A stretch of DNA of 52,023 bases, taken from the NCBI RefSeq assembly GCF_000332095.2, contig NZ_KI913949.1:43421-95443 (forward strand), written 5' to 3'. This DNA is from Leptolyngbya sp. PCC 6406. GTDB taxonomy: Bacteria; Cyanobacteriota; Cyanobacteriia; Phormidesmidales; Phormidesmidaceae. The notes under the pieces are model-generated. The model was given only the letters and a program-made list of their open reading frames with translations. It had not been told where the DNA came from and did not search any database. How positions within the stretch are numbered: the first letter of the stretch is position 1; each line of letters starts with the position of its first letter. Positions 8,988-16,165 of this stretch are shown piece after piece. Position numbers and translations under genes: made by a program.

Positions 8988-9152
8988 AATTTTTCTTTCT
9001 TACCTTATGTGAGGTTGCCCAATGCAACCATAGGATTCTAGCTCATTTTCACAACTAGGCAATTGATCGAGGTGCCCACAACTACATGATCATCTTCTGA
9101 ATCTTGGGCAGCTTTGAGGGTGAGGATGATGCGATCGCACTGAGCGCTACTC

Positions 9153-9298
9153 GACTTTATCCTGGCGACCAATCAACTCGATACAGCCCTTTGGCCCGCC
9201 GACAAGGTCTTGAGTGAATATAAGAATCAGCAAATTGCGATTACCCGGACCTATCCCCCGATTTGCCAGGGCAGTAGAACAAGCCAGGTATCCTGAAA
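9153..9298 (+). pseudogene. Transposase remnant, IS1634/IS4-like C-terminal piece
   Basis: Forward translation from 9153 gives DFILATNQLDTALWPADKV followed by LSEYKNQQ, matching the FILATN...L...Y..QQ segment near the C-terminus of IS1634-type DDE transposases. Homology stops at about 9233, where VERGFRFLK would be expected, and the frame then runs into a stop. No upstream transposase sequence is recognisable. It lies 22 bp before cbiG-cobJ. Confidence 0.65.
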
Positions 9299-9319
9299 AG
9301 GCTGTACGCCTAAACCGCT

Positions 9320-11257
9320 TTGAGTAGCCTATCGAATCCCATCGCGATCGCGACTACCCCCGCCGCCCTTCGCACCCTAGTTCCCTACTGCACCGCCGCC
9401 GTCGCCCCCCTGCTGATTCCCGAAAAACTGGCGGGGGAAGTTGCCCAGTATGCCGCTACAGGACTCCAGAGCCAATACTACCCAGGTAGCCTGCGGGAAG
9501 CCTTGGGAAAGCGCTGGGGACAGCACGACGGCTTTGTCTTTGCCCTAGCGACGGGGGCGGTAGTGCGGTTGATTGCCCCCCTCCTGCAAGACAAAACCAC
9601 CGACCCCGCCGTGGTAGTGGTGGATGAAGCGGGACAGTTTGCCATTAGTCTTTGCGGCGGTCACCAGAGAGGAGCCGACGCCCTCGCCCGTGAAGTGAGC
9701 CAATATCTCCAGGCCACCCCGGTACTGACAGGGAGCGCAAACCAGCTACACCTGCCCGCCCTGGATCTGCTGGGTCAGCCCTGGGGCTGGAACCGGGGGA
9801 GCGGCAATTGGACCGCCGTCAGTAGCGCCATTGCGCGGGGGGAAGCCGTGCAGGTGATTCAAGAGGCGGGAGCGGACCTGTGGCGCAGAGCATTGCCCCC
9901 CGACCATCCCTTTCAGTTCGACGGGTCGGAAGAGTCGGACCCGGCGCGAGAGATCCGCCCAGCCCCCCAGGGACGGGTGTGGATTAGCCCTATCCAGCGA
10001 GAATTTCCCCCCGAGGCGGGGCTGCCCCAGGTGCAGTGGCATCCTCGGGTGTTGTGGGTGGGGGTGGGCTGCGAGCGGGGTACTTCCCAAGCGCTGATCG
10101 ACTGGGGCATTAGAACGGTGTGCCAATCTCACCACCTAGCCCTAGGCGCGATCGCGGGTCTCGCCAGTCTGGATCTGAAGGCGGATGAGGTGGGTTTGGT
10201 GAATCTTGGCCGCGATCGCAATTGGCCCCTCCGTTGTTTCACCGCCGAGACATTGCAGCAGATTGCCGTCCCCAATCCCTCAGCGGTGGTGGAGCAAGCC
10301 GTGGGCACCCCCAGCGTGGCCGAGGCGGCTGCGATCGCGGCAGCCGCCATTCCCCTTGGCCCCCATCTCAGCTCGGTCCCAACCCTGCCCAACGATTCCC
10401 ACCCTCCCACCCCCCTCTGCGTGACCAAACAGGTCATGCGCCACCCCGACTATCCCGGTGCCGTCACCCTCGCCATTGCCCAGGCAGAACAAGAGTACGT
10501 GGGACGCCCTGGACACCTAGCCCTGGTGGGTACCGGCCCCGGCAGCTTAGCCCAGATCACCCCCGCAGCCCAAGCCGCAATCGCCCAAGCCGATGTGGTC
10601 ATCGGCTACGCCCTCTATATAGATCTGATTCGGCCCCTGCTGCGACCAGGGCAGATCGTCGAAGCCCTGCCCATTACCCAGGAACAGCAGCGAGCAGAGC
10701 GGGCGATCGTCCTAGCCCACAGGGGACTATCCGTAGCGGTAATCTCCTCCGGCGATTGCGGCATCTACGCCATGGCGGGGTTAGTACTGGAAACCTTGCA
10801 GGCCCAGGGATGGGATGGCAAAACCCCCGAGGTCACCAGCTACCCCGGCATCTCCGCCCTGCAAGCAGCAGCAGCACGGGTAGGGGCTCCCCTCATGCAC
10901 GACTTCTGTGCCATTAGCCTCAGCGACCTACTCACCCCTTGGCCCGTGATCGAGAAACGGCTCCAGGCTGCTGCCGAGGCGGATTTCGTCATCGCCCTAT
11001 ACAATCCCAAGTCCCAGAAACGCACAGAACAAATTGCCATCGCCCAGAGCTATTTCGCCCAGCACCGCGCCCCCGATACCCCCGTCGCCATTGTCCGCGC
11101 CGCCTATCGCCCCGATGAGCAGATCATCCTCACCACCGTAGCGGAGATGCTAGCGCAGCCCATCGACATGGTGACTACGGTAATCATCGGCAACCGTAGC
11201 ACCGTCCTCTACCAAGGCAAACTCATCACCCCTCGGGGATATTCAGTCCGTCCATAG
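9320..11257 (+). CDS. cobJ: CbiG-CobJ fusion: cobalt-precorrin-5A hydrolase / precorrin-3B C17-methyltransferase
   Basis: A 645-residue two-domain enzyme of cobalamin ring synthesis. Residues 1 to about 370 are CbiG-like: ATGAVVRLIAPLL, VVVDEAGQFAISLCGGHQ, and the C-terminal CbiG domain from VGVGCERGTS to SVAEAAA. Residues about 395-645 are a tetrapyrrole methylase (LALVGTGPGSLAQITPAA, SSGDCGIYAMAG, IALYNPKS, IIGNRST), the SAM-dependent C17-methylating, ring-contracting step. Such fusions are usual in cyanobacteria. The start is TTG at 9320, only 22 bp after a transposase remnant, so the promoter is probably inside or before that remnant; no cobalamin riboswitch is apparent. Other cob genes are not in the window. 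Confidence 0.92.
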   Translation: MSSLSNPIAIATTPAALRTLVPYCTAAVAPLLIPEKLAGEVAQYAATGLQSQYYPGSLREALGKRWGQHDGFVFALATGAVVRLIAPLLQDKTTDPAVVVVDEAGQFAISLCGGHQRGADALAREVSQYLQATPVLTGSANQLHLPALDLLGQPWGWNRGSGNWTAVSSAIARGEAVQVIQEAGADLWRRALPPDHPFQFDGSEESDPAREIRPAPQGRVWISPIQREFPPEAGLPQVQWHPRVLWVGVGCERGTSQALIDWGIRTVCQSHHLALGAIAGLASLDLKADEVGLVNLGRDRNWPLRCFTAETLQQIAVPNPSAVVEQAVGTPSVAEAAAIAAAAIPLGPHLSSVPTLPNDSHPPTPLCVTKQVMRHPDYPGAVTLAIAQAEQEYVGRPGHLALVGTGPGSLAQITPAAQAAIAQADVVIGYALYIDLIRPLLRPGQIVEALPITQEQQRAERAIVLAHRGLSVAVISSGDCGIYAMAGLVLETLQAQGWDGKTPEVTSYPGISALQAAAARVGAPLMHDFCAISLSDLLTPWPVIEKRLQAAAEADFVIALYNPKSQKRTEQIAIAQSYFAQHRAPDTPVAIVRAAYRPDEQIILTTVAEMLAQPIDMVTTVIIGNRSTVLYQGKLITPRGYSVRP

Positions 11258-11268
11258 TCCGGGTACAG

Positions 11269-11588
11269 CACTACCGCAAGGCGTAAATCAGTCCACTATT
11301 GTCGCGTCAACCCAACATTTTCTAGTCCCCTCTCCCCTTGGGCTACGGTGTACACATAAGTCACTGTTTGATGGGCATCCCGGCCTGACCCCCTCTAACT
11401 CCCCCTTGTAAAGGGGGAGGACTAGAGTTTCCCCCCTTTACAAGGGGGGATTAAGGGGGGTTTGCAAGGGGCATCAGCACCCTTCCAGAAATATGTGTAC
11501 ACAGCAGCCCCTTGGGAGAGGGCTAGGGTGAGGGGCCGAGGTGTGCCACGATGGAACGGTCAGAGGATTTGCGCCGCACAGCAGTGCT
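11269..11588. mobile_element. CTAGTAC-family miniature element, copy A (split by a nested insertion)
   Basis: The left part 11269-11342 (ACCGCAAGGCGTAAATCAG, CCCAACATTTT, CCCCTCTCCCC) and right part 11508-11588 (GAGAGGGCTAGGGTGAGG, CCACGATGGAACGG, ATTTGCGCCGCA) match the two halves of the intact copies at 14113 and 19326. The ends are eroded, and another element (11343-11507) is inserted in the middle. The gap 11258-11709 holds this and a terminator, no gene. Confidence 0.7.
11343..11507. mobile_element. Nested miniature element with 9-bp target duplication
   Basis: A 165-bp insert has termini CTACGGTGTACACATA at 11343 and, reversed, CTGCTGTGTACACATA at 11507 (14 of 16 match). The direct repeat CCCCTTGGG flanks it exactly (11334-11342 and 11508-11516), a 9-bp target duplication. 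Removing insert and one duplicate restores the CCCCTCTCC... centre of the CTAGTAC-family element. Inside are AACTCCCCCTTGTAAAGGGG and AAGGGGGGATTAAGGGG, commonly repeated in cyanobacteria. No coding capacity. Confidence 0.75.
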
Positions 11589-11674
11589 GTGCCCCGACTG
11601 AATACCCCTACGCCGTCTTTATAGCGGTTCCCTCATGTATGAGGTACACCTCAACTTAATGACACTCCGGCGAA

Positions 11675-11694
11675 CAAGGGGCTTAAGCCCCTTG
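11675..11694. terminator. Palindrome downstream of the ferritin-like gene
   Basis: CAAGGGGCTTAAGCCCCTTG is a perfect 20-bp palindrome 15 bp past the stop of the reverse-strand ferritin-like gene. It probably acts as a transcription terminator, although no T-run follows. Confidence 0.55.
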
Positions 11695-11709
11695 CCTGCA
11701 CTTAACCCG

Positions 11710-12369
11710 CTAGACCTCTAGCACCCAGGCATCACGGGTGTCGGCACTGATGAAGGGGGAAGGCACGTAGGCAATATCTACCCCCAGGGAGATAAAGGCA
11801 GCCCGGATGGTGGTGGCGTGGGCGGCTTCAGCGGTGGCAATGCTGACGCCAGCGGTCACCAGTTCCGGCGTCTTCAGGCGCGCAACTTCTAATCCGTAGG
11901 CGATGGCCGCATCGGTTTCCAAGGCTAGGGCCAGCTTGGCAATATTGACATCGGAATCCAGTCCACCGAGCCCCTGCTCCAGGTAGCTGGACAGGTCATA
12001 TTCCGACAGGGCCATCACAGGAGTTCCCCCCAAGTCCGTGACGACTTCGGTGAGGACATCGCGGTGGGCAACGTGGTCCGCTTGGTTAGCGAGGGCAATG
12101 TTCAGGACGGCTTGACCCACGTCGGTATCACTCAGGGCTCCAGCGGCGAAACCATAGGCCCAGATGGCTTGGTTCTCGTAGAAGAGGGCACCGTTGAGGA
12201 TTTCGATATCGTTGGCGACAGGGTCATCGGCCTGAGCCCGTCCCGGCTTGAGGGCAGACAGACCTACGGCTCCGGTCAGACCCGCGATCGCACCCCCCAC
12301 CACCATGCGGCGACGGGAAAAGAGAGCAAAAGGACGAGGCATTGCATTGGCGGTCGATCGATTCAAGTT
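11710..12369 (-). CDS. Tat-exported ferritin-like domain protein
   Basis: The likely start is the ATG at 12369 (MNLNRSTANAMPRP), giving 219 residues; the open frame extends upstream but without protein character. Residues about 18-50 are a twin-arginine-type signal: SRRRMVVGGAIAGLTG and a hydrophobic run, ending near AQA. The mature part is a four-helix ferritin-like domain with FYENQAIWAYGFAAGAL and HVAHRDVL, and later ETDAAIAYGLEV and AEAAHATTIR, of the type in which Glu/His residues bind a di-metal centre or which has lost it. Export to periplasm or lumen is inferred. It diverges from the ECF sigma/anti-sigma pair (162 bp between starts), a pairing that suggests it belongs to the regulon. 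Confidence 0.8.
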   Translation of the reverse strand, partial: NLNRSTANAMPRPFALFSRRRMVVGGAIAGLTGAVGLSALKPGRAQADDPVANDIEILNGALFYENQAIWAYGFAAGALSDTDVGQAVLNIALANQADHVAHRDVLTEVVTDLGGTPVMALSEYDLSSYLEQGLGGLDSDVNIAKLALALETDAAIAYGLEVARLKTPELVTAGVSIATAEAAHATTIRAAFISLGVDIAYVPSPFISADTRDAWVLEV

Positions 12370-12531
12370 CATGGGTTTTCCAACTGTGTTCTTCTCAGCG
12401 CGGTTCCACATCACATCAGAACCAAGCACAATACGAGCAGCCCATAGGATTAGATTTTGGAGAGGGAGTGATAGGGTAAATGCTGCACAATCCAAGGCCG
12501 GTCCTGACCCGTATTAACCAATGAACTCTCT

Positions 12532-13119
12532 ATGGCCCCCCCCTCGATACCTGAGCAACCTGAGACCCCATCCTTAAGCGATCGCGATCTAGTAACCCGC
12601 CTGAGGAATGGTCAGATGGATGCCCTAGGAGCCCTCTATGACCGCTACGGAGGACTGGTGTACACCCTGGCCCTGAGAATGTTGACCAGTCGAGAAGCGG
12701 CGGAGGATCTGACCCAAGATGTATTTATGGCCCTGTCCCAGGGACAACAGTACGACCCCGATCGCGGTAGCTTGGGAAGCTATCTGGCCACCTATACCCG
12801 GTCTCGTGCCCTAGATCGTCTGCGGGTGAACAGCAATCGACTCCGCATTCTGCGACAGTTTCGCCAGATGCTGACCCCCAGCAGCAAGTCCCAGACTCCG
12901 GCGGAGCAAGTGGTTCAGCAGGAGCGATCGCACCGAATCAGGGCTGCTCTGCAAGAGATTCCCGACGCGGAACGTACCGTTCTCGAAATTGCCTATTTCG
13001 AGGGCTGTAGTCAATCCCAAATTGCTAACCGTCTCAACATGCCCCTGGGTACGGTCAAGACCCGCTCCCGCCAGGGGCTACGCCGTCTGCGCACGCTCCT
13101 GGAAGCCGATGATATCTAG
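12532..13119 (+). CDS. ECF-type RNA polymerase sigma factor
   Basis: A 195-residue sigma-70 family factor lacking regions 1 and 3. Region 2 is residues about 33-100 (ALYDRYGGLVYTLALRML ... DLTQDVFMALSQ) and region 4 about 140-190 (IPDAERTVLEIAYFEG, then SQSQIANRLNMPLGTVKTR, the -35 helix-turn-helix). It directs RNA polymerase to stress or envelope-related promoters. The anti-sigma gene follows 42 bp downstream on the same strand, and a divergent Tat-exported ferritin-like gene lies upstream, an arrangement typical of a self-controlled SigG/SigK-type module. Target promoters are not read here. Confidence 0.93.
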   Translation: MAPPSIPEQPETPSLSDRDLVTRLRNGQMDALGALYDRYGGLVYTLALRMLTSREAAEDLTQDVFMALSQGQQYDPDRGSLGSYLATYTRSRALDRLRVNSNRLRILRQFRQMLTPSSKSQTPAEQVVQQERSHRIRAALQEIPDAERTVLEIAYFEGCSQSQIANRLNMPLGTVKTRSRQGLRRLRTLLEADDI

Positions 13120-13161
13120 CCCCTACCGCCCCTTCCCTGTATCCGTTCTCCCCCATTGGCC

Positions 13162-13941
13162 ATGACTCAAGCTCCTCTCCCTGAAAATTGGCGCGATATC
13201 TTAGCAGGGTACGTCCTCGGTGATCTAGAGACCGAAGAGGTAACTCTAGTGCGGCAATGGCGTAATCTCTACCCCGAAGTCCGGCTGGAATTAGAGGCCC
13301 TAGAGGAGACCTGGAATGCAATCCCTGCCGCTCTCCCCGCCCAGATACCGCCGCCAGACCTACGGCATCGGATTCTCTCTACGGCGGCAGCAGCTACGCC
13401 ACCGCCTCAGGTGCCATGGTCAGGAACCGGCCCAAAGGGACCATTGCGGTCTTCATCTTCATCCCGCCCCGCCTGGGCCTGGTATGGCCTGAGTGCAGGC
13501 TGGGCAGTGACAGCCGTAGCGCTAGCGGTGGTGGCGATGGACAATAATCAACTCCGCCAAGAAAAGCAACAGGTAGAGGCGGTGGTCGCCCGCTTTAGCC
13601 AGCCCCGTAACCCGGTCTATACCCTGGCAGGGGCAGACGCCTTGCCGGAAGCTACAGGTCGCCTTGTCATTGATGCCAATACCCAGTCTGTCCTGATTGC
13701 CACCCAGGATTTGCCACCGTTACCCAGCGATGAAGCCTATCGTCTTTGGGCGCTGGCGGATGCTGACCCGGTGTACTGTGGACAGTTCAACCCCAGTGAT
13801 AGGGCCGCTATGAGCGAGTGGAAACTTCTCAGTCCATTATGTGAAGGCACTTCGGTGCAAATGCTCATCACCCGAGAATCCGTCAGTGCTCCCCCGATTC
13901 CCGCCGGTCCCCTTGTTCTTCAGGGACAGCCCCAGAGCTAG
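13162..13941 (+). CDS. RskA-type membrane anti-sigma factor
   Basis: The ATG at 13162 gives 259 residues. Residues 1-50 (ENWRDILAGYVLGDLETEE) are the cytoplasmic anti-sigma N-terminus; a single membrane segment lies near residues 110-132 (GLSAGWAVTAVALAVVAM); the rest is the RskA C-terminal domain (ATGRLVIDANTQSVLIA, SDEAYRLWALADADPVYCG) outside the membrane. It would hold the upstream sigma factor inactive until proteolysis. No zinc-binding HxxxCxxC is seen, as in the RskA class. The Ser/Pro linker before the membrane segment includes a translated copy of the REP-like palindrome (13414-13449), suggesting repeat invasion of a tolerant linker. Confidence 0.85.
   Translation: MTQAPLPENWRDILAGYVLGDLETEEVTLVRQWRNLYPEVRLELEALEETWNAIPAALPAQIPPPDLRHRILSTAAAATPPPQVPWSGTGPKGPLRSSSSSRPAWAWYGLSAGWAVTAVALAVVAMDNNQLRQEKQQVEAVVARFSQPRNPVYTLAGADALPEATGRLVIDANTQSVLIATQDLPPLPSDEAYRLWALADADPVYCGQFNPSDRAAMSEWKLLSPLCEGTSVQMLITRESVSAPPIPAGPLVLQGQPQS
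13414..13449. repeat. REP-like palindrome inside the anti-sigma gene
   Basis: CCATGGTCAGGAACCGGCCC plus AAAGGGACCATTGCGG matches, with one or two changes, the reversed units at 30311-30365. It is in frame and encodes the segment SGTGPKGPL of the linker. Confidence 0.7.
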
Positions 13942-14005
13942 GCAATCTCCGGAAAATGGGAATCCATGTCGGGTGTATCACGACACAAACGACCCTGGAT
14001 TCCGG

Positions 14006-14118
14006 TACTAGTGCTCAGTCAATTCATGATTGACGGGTGACCGAAATCCTGGAGTTTAGTTGGGGTCCCATTTTGAGGGTCTTCGACCCGTCAAAATGTT
14101 CCTGAAGAAACACTAGTA
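14006..14118. mobile_element. Short inverted-repeat element, TACTAGTG ends
   Basis: The 113-bp unit begins TACTAGTG (14006) and ends CACTAGTA (14118). A second, inner inverted pair GACGGGT / ACCCGTC (14031-14037 and 14086-14092) lets most of it fold as one structure. It abuts and shares CTAGTA with the next element. The gap 13942-14269 contains only these two elements. Confidence 0.6.
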
Positions 14119-14258
14119 CCACAGGGCGGAAATCAGTCCACTATTGTCGCGTCAGCCCAACATTTTCCGGTCCCCTCTCCCCTTGTGAGAGGGCTAGGGA
14201 GAGGGGCCGAGGTGTCCCACGATAGAACGGTTAGGGTACTTACGCCGCAGAGTACTAG
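14113..14258. mobile_element. CTAGTAC-family miniature element, copy B (146 bp)
   Basis: An intact copy running from CTAGTAC (14113) to GTACTAG (14258). The ends are inverted repeats (CTAGTAC ... GCGG/AAAT...), with the internal boxes CCCAACATTTTCCGGTCCCC, CTCTCCCC/GGGAGAGGG and CCACGATAGAACGG shared by all copies. It ends 12 bp from the stop of the reverse-strand methyltransferase gene. Confidence 0.8.
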
Positions 14259-14269
14259 GGGCTTCACCG

Positions 14270-15055
14270 CTACCCCAGGGGCTTTTCAAAGAATAGAAGA
14301 TGCTGCTGGGGCAGAGATTCATCAGTTTTCACCCAGCGCAGTCCCACCGCCCGCATCTCATAGCGGACTTGAGCTTCACTCATTTTGTGCAGCCGCTTGA
14401 TCATGACCAGCGGGTTTTCCGCCCGATATTCCGCCAGTACCACCTGTCCCCCCGGCTTCAGGGCGGTAACCAAATGGGTCATCATTTCCCTGGGAAAGGC
14501 AAATTCATGATAGGCATCCACCATCAGTGCCAGATCCACCGCCGCCGTGGGTAAGTGGGGATCATCCACCGCCCCCTGCACCGGCTTAATATTCTCAATG
14601 CCCGCTGTCGCTAAACGTTCGTGGAGGAGCGTCACCATCTCCGGCTGCACATCCACCGCTAAAACCTGTCCCTGGGGCACCGCCGCCGCCAGCCGCACCG
14701 CCATGTACCCCGTACCCGTACCCACATCGGCCACCACGGCATCGGGGGTGAGGTCGAGAGCATCCACCACCGCCTGGGGACGCTCCGCCAGTTCTCGACT
14801 GGGGCGCTCTAGCCAATAGGCTCCTTGATGTCCCATGATCTGGGAAATCTCCCGCCCCATGTAGATCTTGCCAATGCCATCAACGCTGGGTTCCCGATAT
14901 TGATAGGAGCCATCGTCCATCCTCAGGGCCAAATCGCCACAGGCCATGAGACTCAGGCTGAGTGCGATCGCACTCAGCAGGCCCATCTGCCGCAGGTAGG
15001 ATGGGATGCCCTCTAGAACAAAGGTGCGAAATGACTTCAGCACGGGGGGCTCCAT
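14270..15055 (-). CDS. Class I SAM-dependent methyltransferase with lipoprotein-like N-terminus
   Basis: The ATG at 15055 gives 261 residues. Residues about 20-42 are hydrophobic and end LSLSLMACG, a fair lipobox, suggesting export and lipid anchoring. The body has the Rossmann methyltransferase motifs: motif I VVADVGTGTGYMAVRLA (about 105), acidic AVDVQPEM, and motif IV-like DLALMVDAYHEF. The combination of an export signal with a cytosolic cofactor fold is odd; related cyanobacterial proteins exist, so it is unlikely to be an annotation error, but the substrate and true location are unknown. An upstream TTG (15061) would add two residues. It stands alone between repeat elements and the ABC permease. 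Confidence 0.8.
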   Translation of the reverse strand: MEPPVLKSFRTFVLEGIPSYLRQMGLLSAIALSLSLMACGDLALRMDDGSYQYREPSVDGIGKIYMGREISQIMGHQGAYWLERPSRELAERPQAVVDALDLTPDAVVADVGTGTGYMAVRLAAAVPQGQVLAVDVQPEMVTLLHERLATAGIENIKPVQGAVDDPHLPTAAVDLALMVDAYHEFAFPREMMTHLVTALKPGGQVVLAEYRAENPLVMIKRLHKMSEAQVRYEMRAVGLRWVKTDESLPQQHLLFFEKPLG

Positions 15056-15124
15056 TACCAAGTTACCCTGTCACCATAGCCCATCTCCCCCCGTTGCCTA
15101 GGTTAGGAATCGGTTAGGCGTCGG

Positions 15125-15937
15125 TTAGGAATCAGCCACCGCTGGCGTGGGACGTCGCTTGGCCTTTTGGGTAGGGTCCATCCACCGCTCTAGCCAGATA
15201 AAGGCTTGGGAGGAGAGGGTATTGAGCAGCAGATACACCAGCGCCACGGTGATATAGATCTCAAAGGATCGATAGTTGGACGCCACGATCAGTTGCCCCC
15301 GCCGAAACAGTTCCTCATAGCCGATCACGGCCACCAAGCTGGTGTCTTTGAGCAGGGTGATGAACTCGTTGCCTAGGGGGGGAATCATGCGCCGAAAGGC
15401 TTGGGGAAAGATAATGTAGCGCATGGACTGAATGGGACCGAGCCCCAGGGATTCCGCCGCTTCCCGCTGTCCCAGGTCAATGGATTGGATCCCGGCCCGA
15501 ACGATTTCCGCCAGGTAGGCGGCGGAGTTAAGGCTCAGGGCCAAAATGGCTGCAACAAAGCGGTTGAAGCTAAAGCTGAGCCCCAGGCTACTGACGAAGG
15601 CTGGAAGGCCGAAGTAAATCATGAAAATCTGCACCAGCAGCGGCGTCCCTCGGAAAAAGTCAATATAGATCCGCGTCATAATGCGGAGGGGCAGCAGGGG
15701 AGACAGGCGGGCAATCCCCAGAAGGACGCCGCCCACCAGCCCAAAGGCTACGGATACCGCCGTCAGTTGCAGGGTGATTAGGGCTCCTTGCAGGAGAGTC
15801 GGCAAGGCGGTCAGGGCATAGTCCAGGGATTGCAGCACAGCGATCGCGCTCCTCACAAAAAAGCTTTGCCATCCTACCAAGCCCATTCTGTTGTAGGGAG
15901 TTCTCCATGCACTTCTCAAGAAATACCGCCATAACAT
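15125..15937 (-). CDS. Polar amino acid ABC transporter permease (HisM/GlnP type)
   Basis: The ATG at 15937 gives 270 residues. After a 45-residue N-terminal part come about five membrane segments (LLQGALITLQLTAVSVAFGL, IYIDFFRGTPLLVQIFMIYF, FVAAILALSLNSAAYLAEIV, TLLKDTSLVAVIGY, IYITVALVYLLLNTL). The EAA loop REAAESLGLGPIQSMRYIIF contacts the ATPase. The FRGTPLLVQ signature is that of polar amino acid permeases. No binding protein or ATPase gene is adjacent, so the partners must be elsewhere. The start codon and its AGGGGG ribosome site lie inside a perfect 18-bp hairpin (15935-15980). A TTG at 15961 inside the loop is an alternative start (278 residues). Confidence 0.88.
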   Translation of the reverse strand: MLWRYFLRSAWRTPYNRMGLVGWQSFFVRSAIAVLQSLDYALTALPTLLQGALITLQLTAVSVAFGLVGGVLLGIARLSPLLPLRIMTRIYIDFFRGTPLLVQIFMIYFGLPAFVSSLGLSFSFNRFVAAILALSLNSAAYLAEIVRAGIQSIDLGQREAAESLGLGPIQSMRYIIFPQAFRRMIPPLGNEFITLLKDTSLVAVIGYEELFRRGQLIVASNYRSFEIYITVALVYLLLNTLSSQAFIWLERWMDPTQKAKRRPTPAVADS

Positions 15938-15980
15938 AAGCCCCCTGCGCTCAAGGTACAACGAGCGCAGGGGGCTTATG
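15935..15980 (-). promoter_or_regulatory. Perfect 18-bp hairpin covering the permease start
   Basis: 15935-15952 and 15963-15980 are perfect complements (CATAAGCCCCCTGCGCTC and its reverse) with a 10-base loop. In the mRNA the 3' arm ends exactly with the permease ATG and contains its AGGGGG ribosome site, so initiation would be blocked while the hairpin is folded. It could be a translational switch, or an inserted palindrome or terminator of an upstream transcript. Confidence 0.65.
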
Positions 15981-16165
15981 TGTTTTCGTTGAGAGGTGGG
16001 GACAGTAATTTAGAGTATTCCAGCTAAATACTGATCCAGGGTCTCACTGCGACAGGCCCAAGGGGCTGAGTTCAGAGTGAGGCTAGGCGTTTTTAGATAG
16101 AATCTGCTTCACTGTCCTGGGCAACTGGGGCGCTAGCCCCAACGGCACCGTTGTGGCTGTGGGGG

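Noticed and set aside
9234-9319. Cobalamin riboswitch upstream of cbiG-cobJ
   Set aside because: No conserved B12-box or GGGAA core can be read in the available leader; the region is transposase remnant.
16129-16142. GGGGCGCTAGCCCC palindrome after isiX as a terminator
   Set aside because: Only a five-base-pair GC arm with short loop and no T-run; too weak to annotate with confidence.
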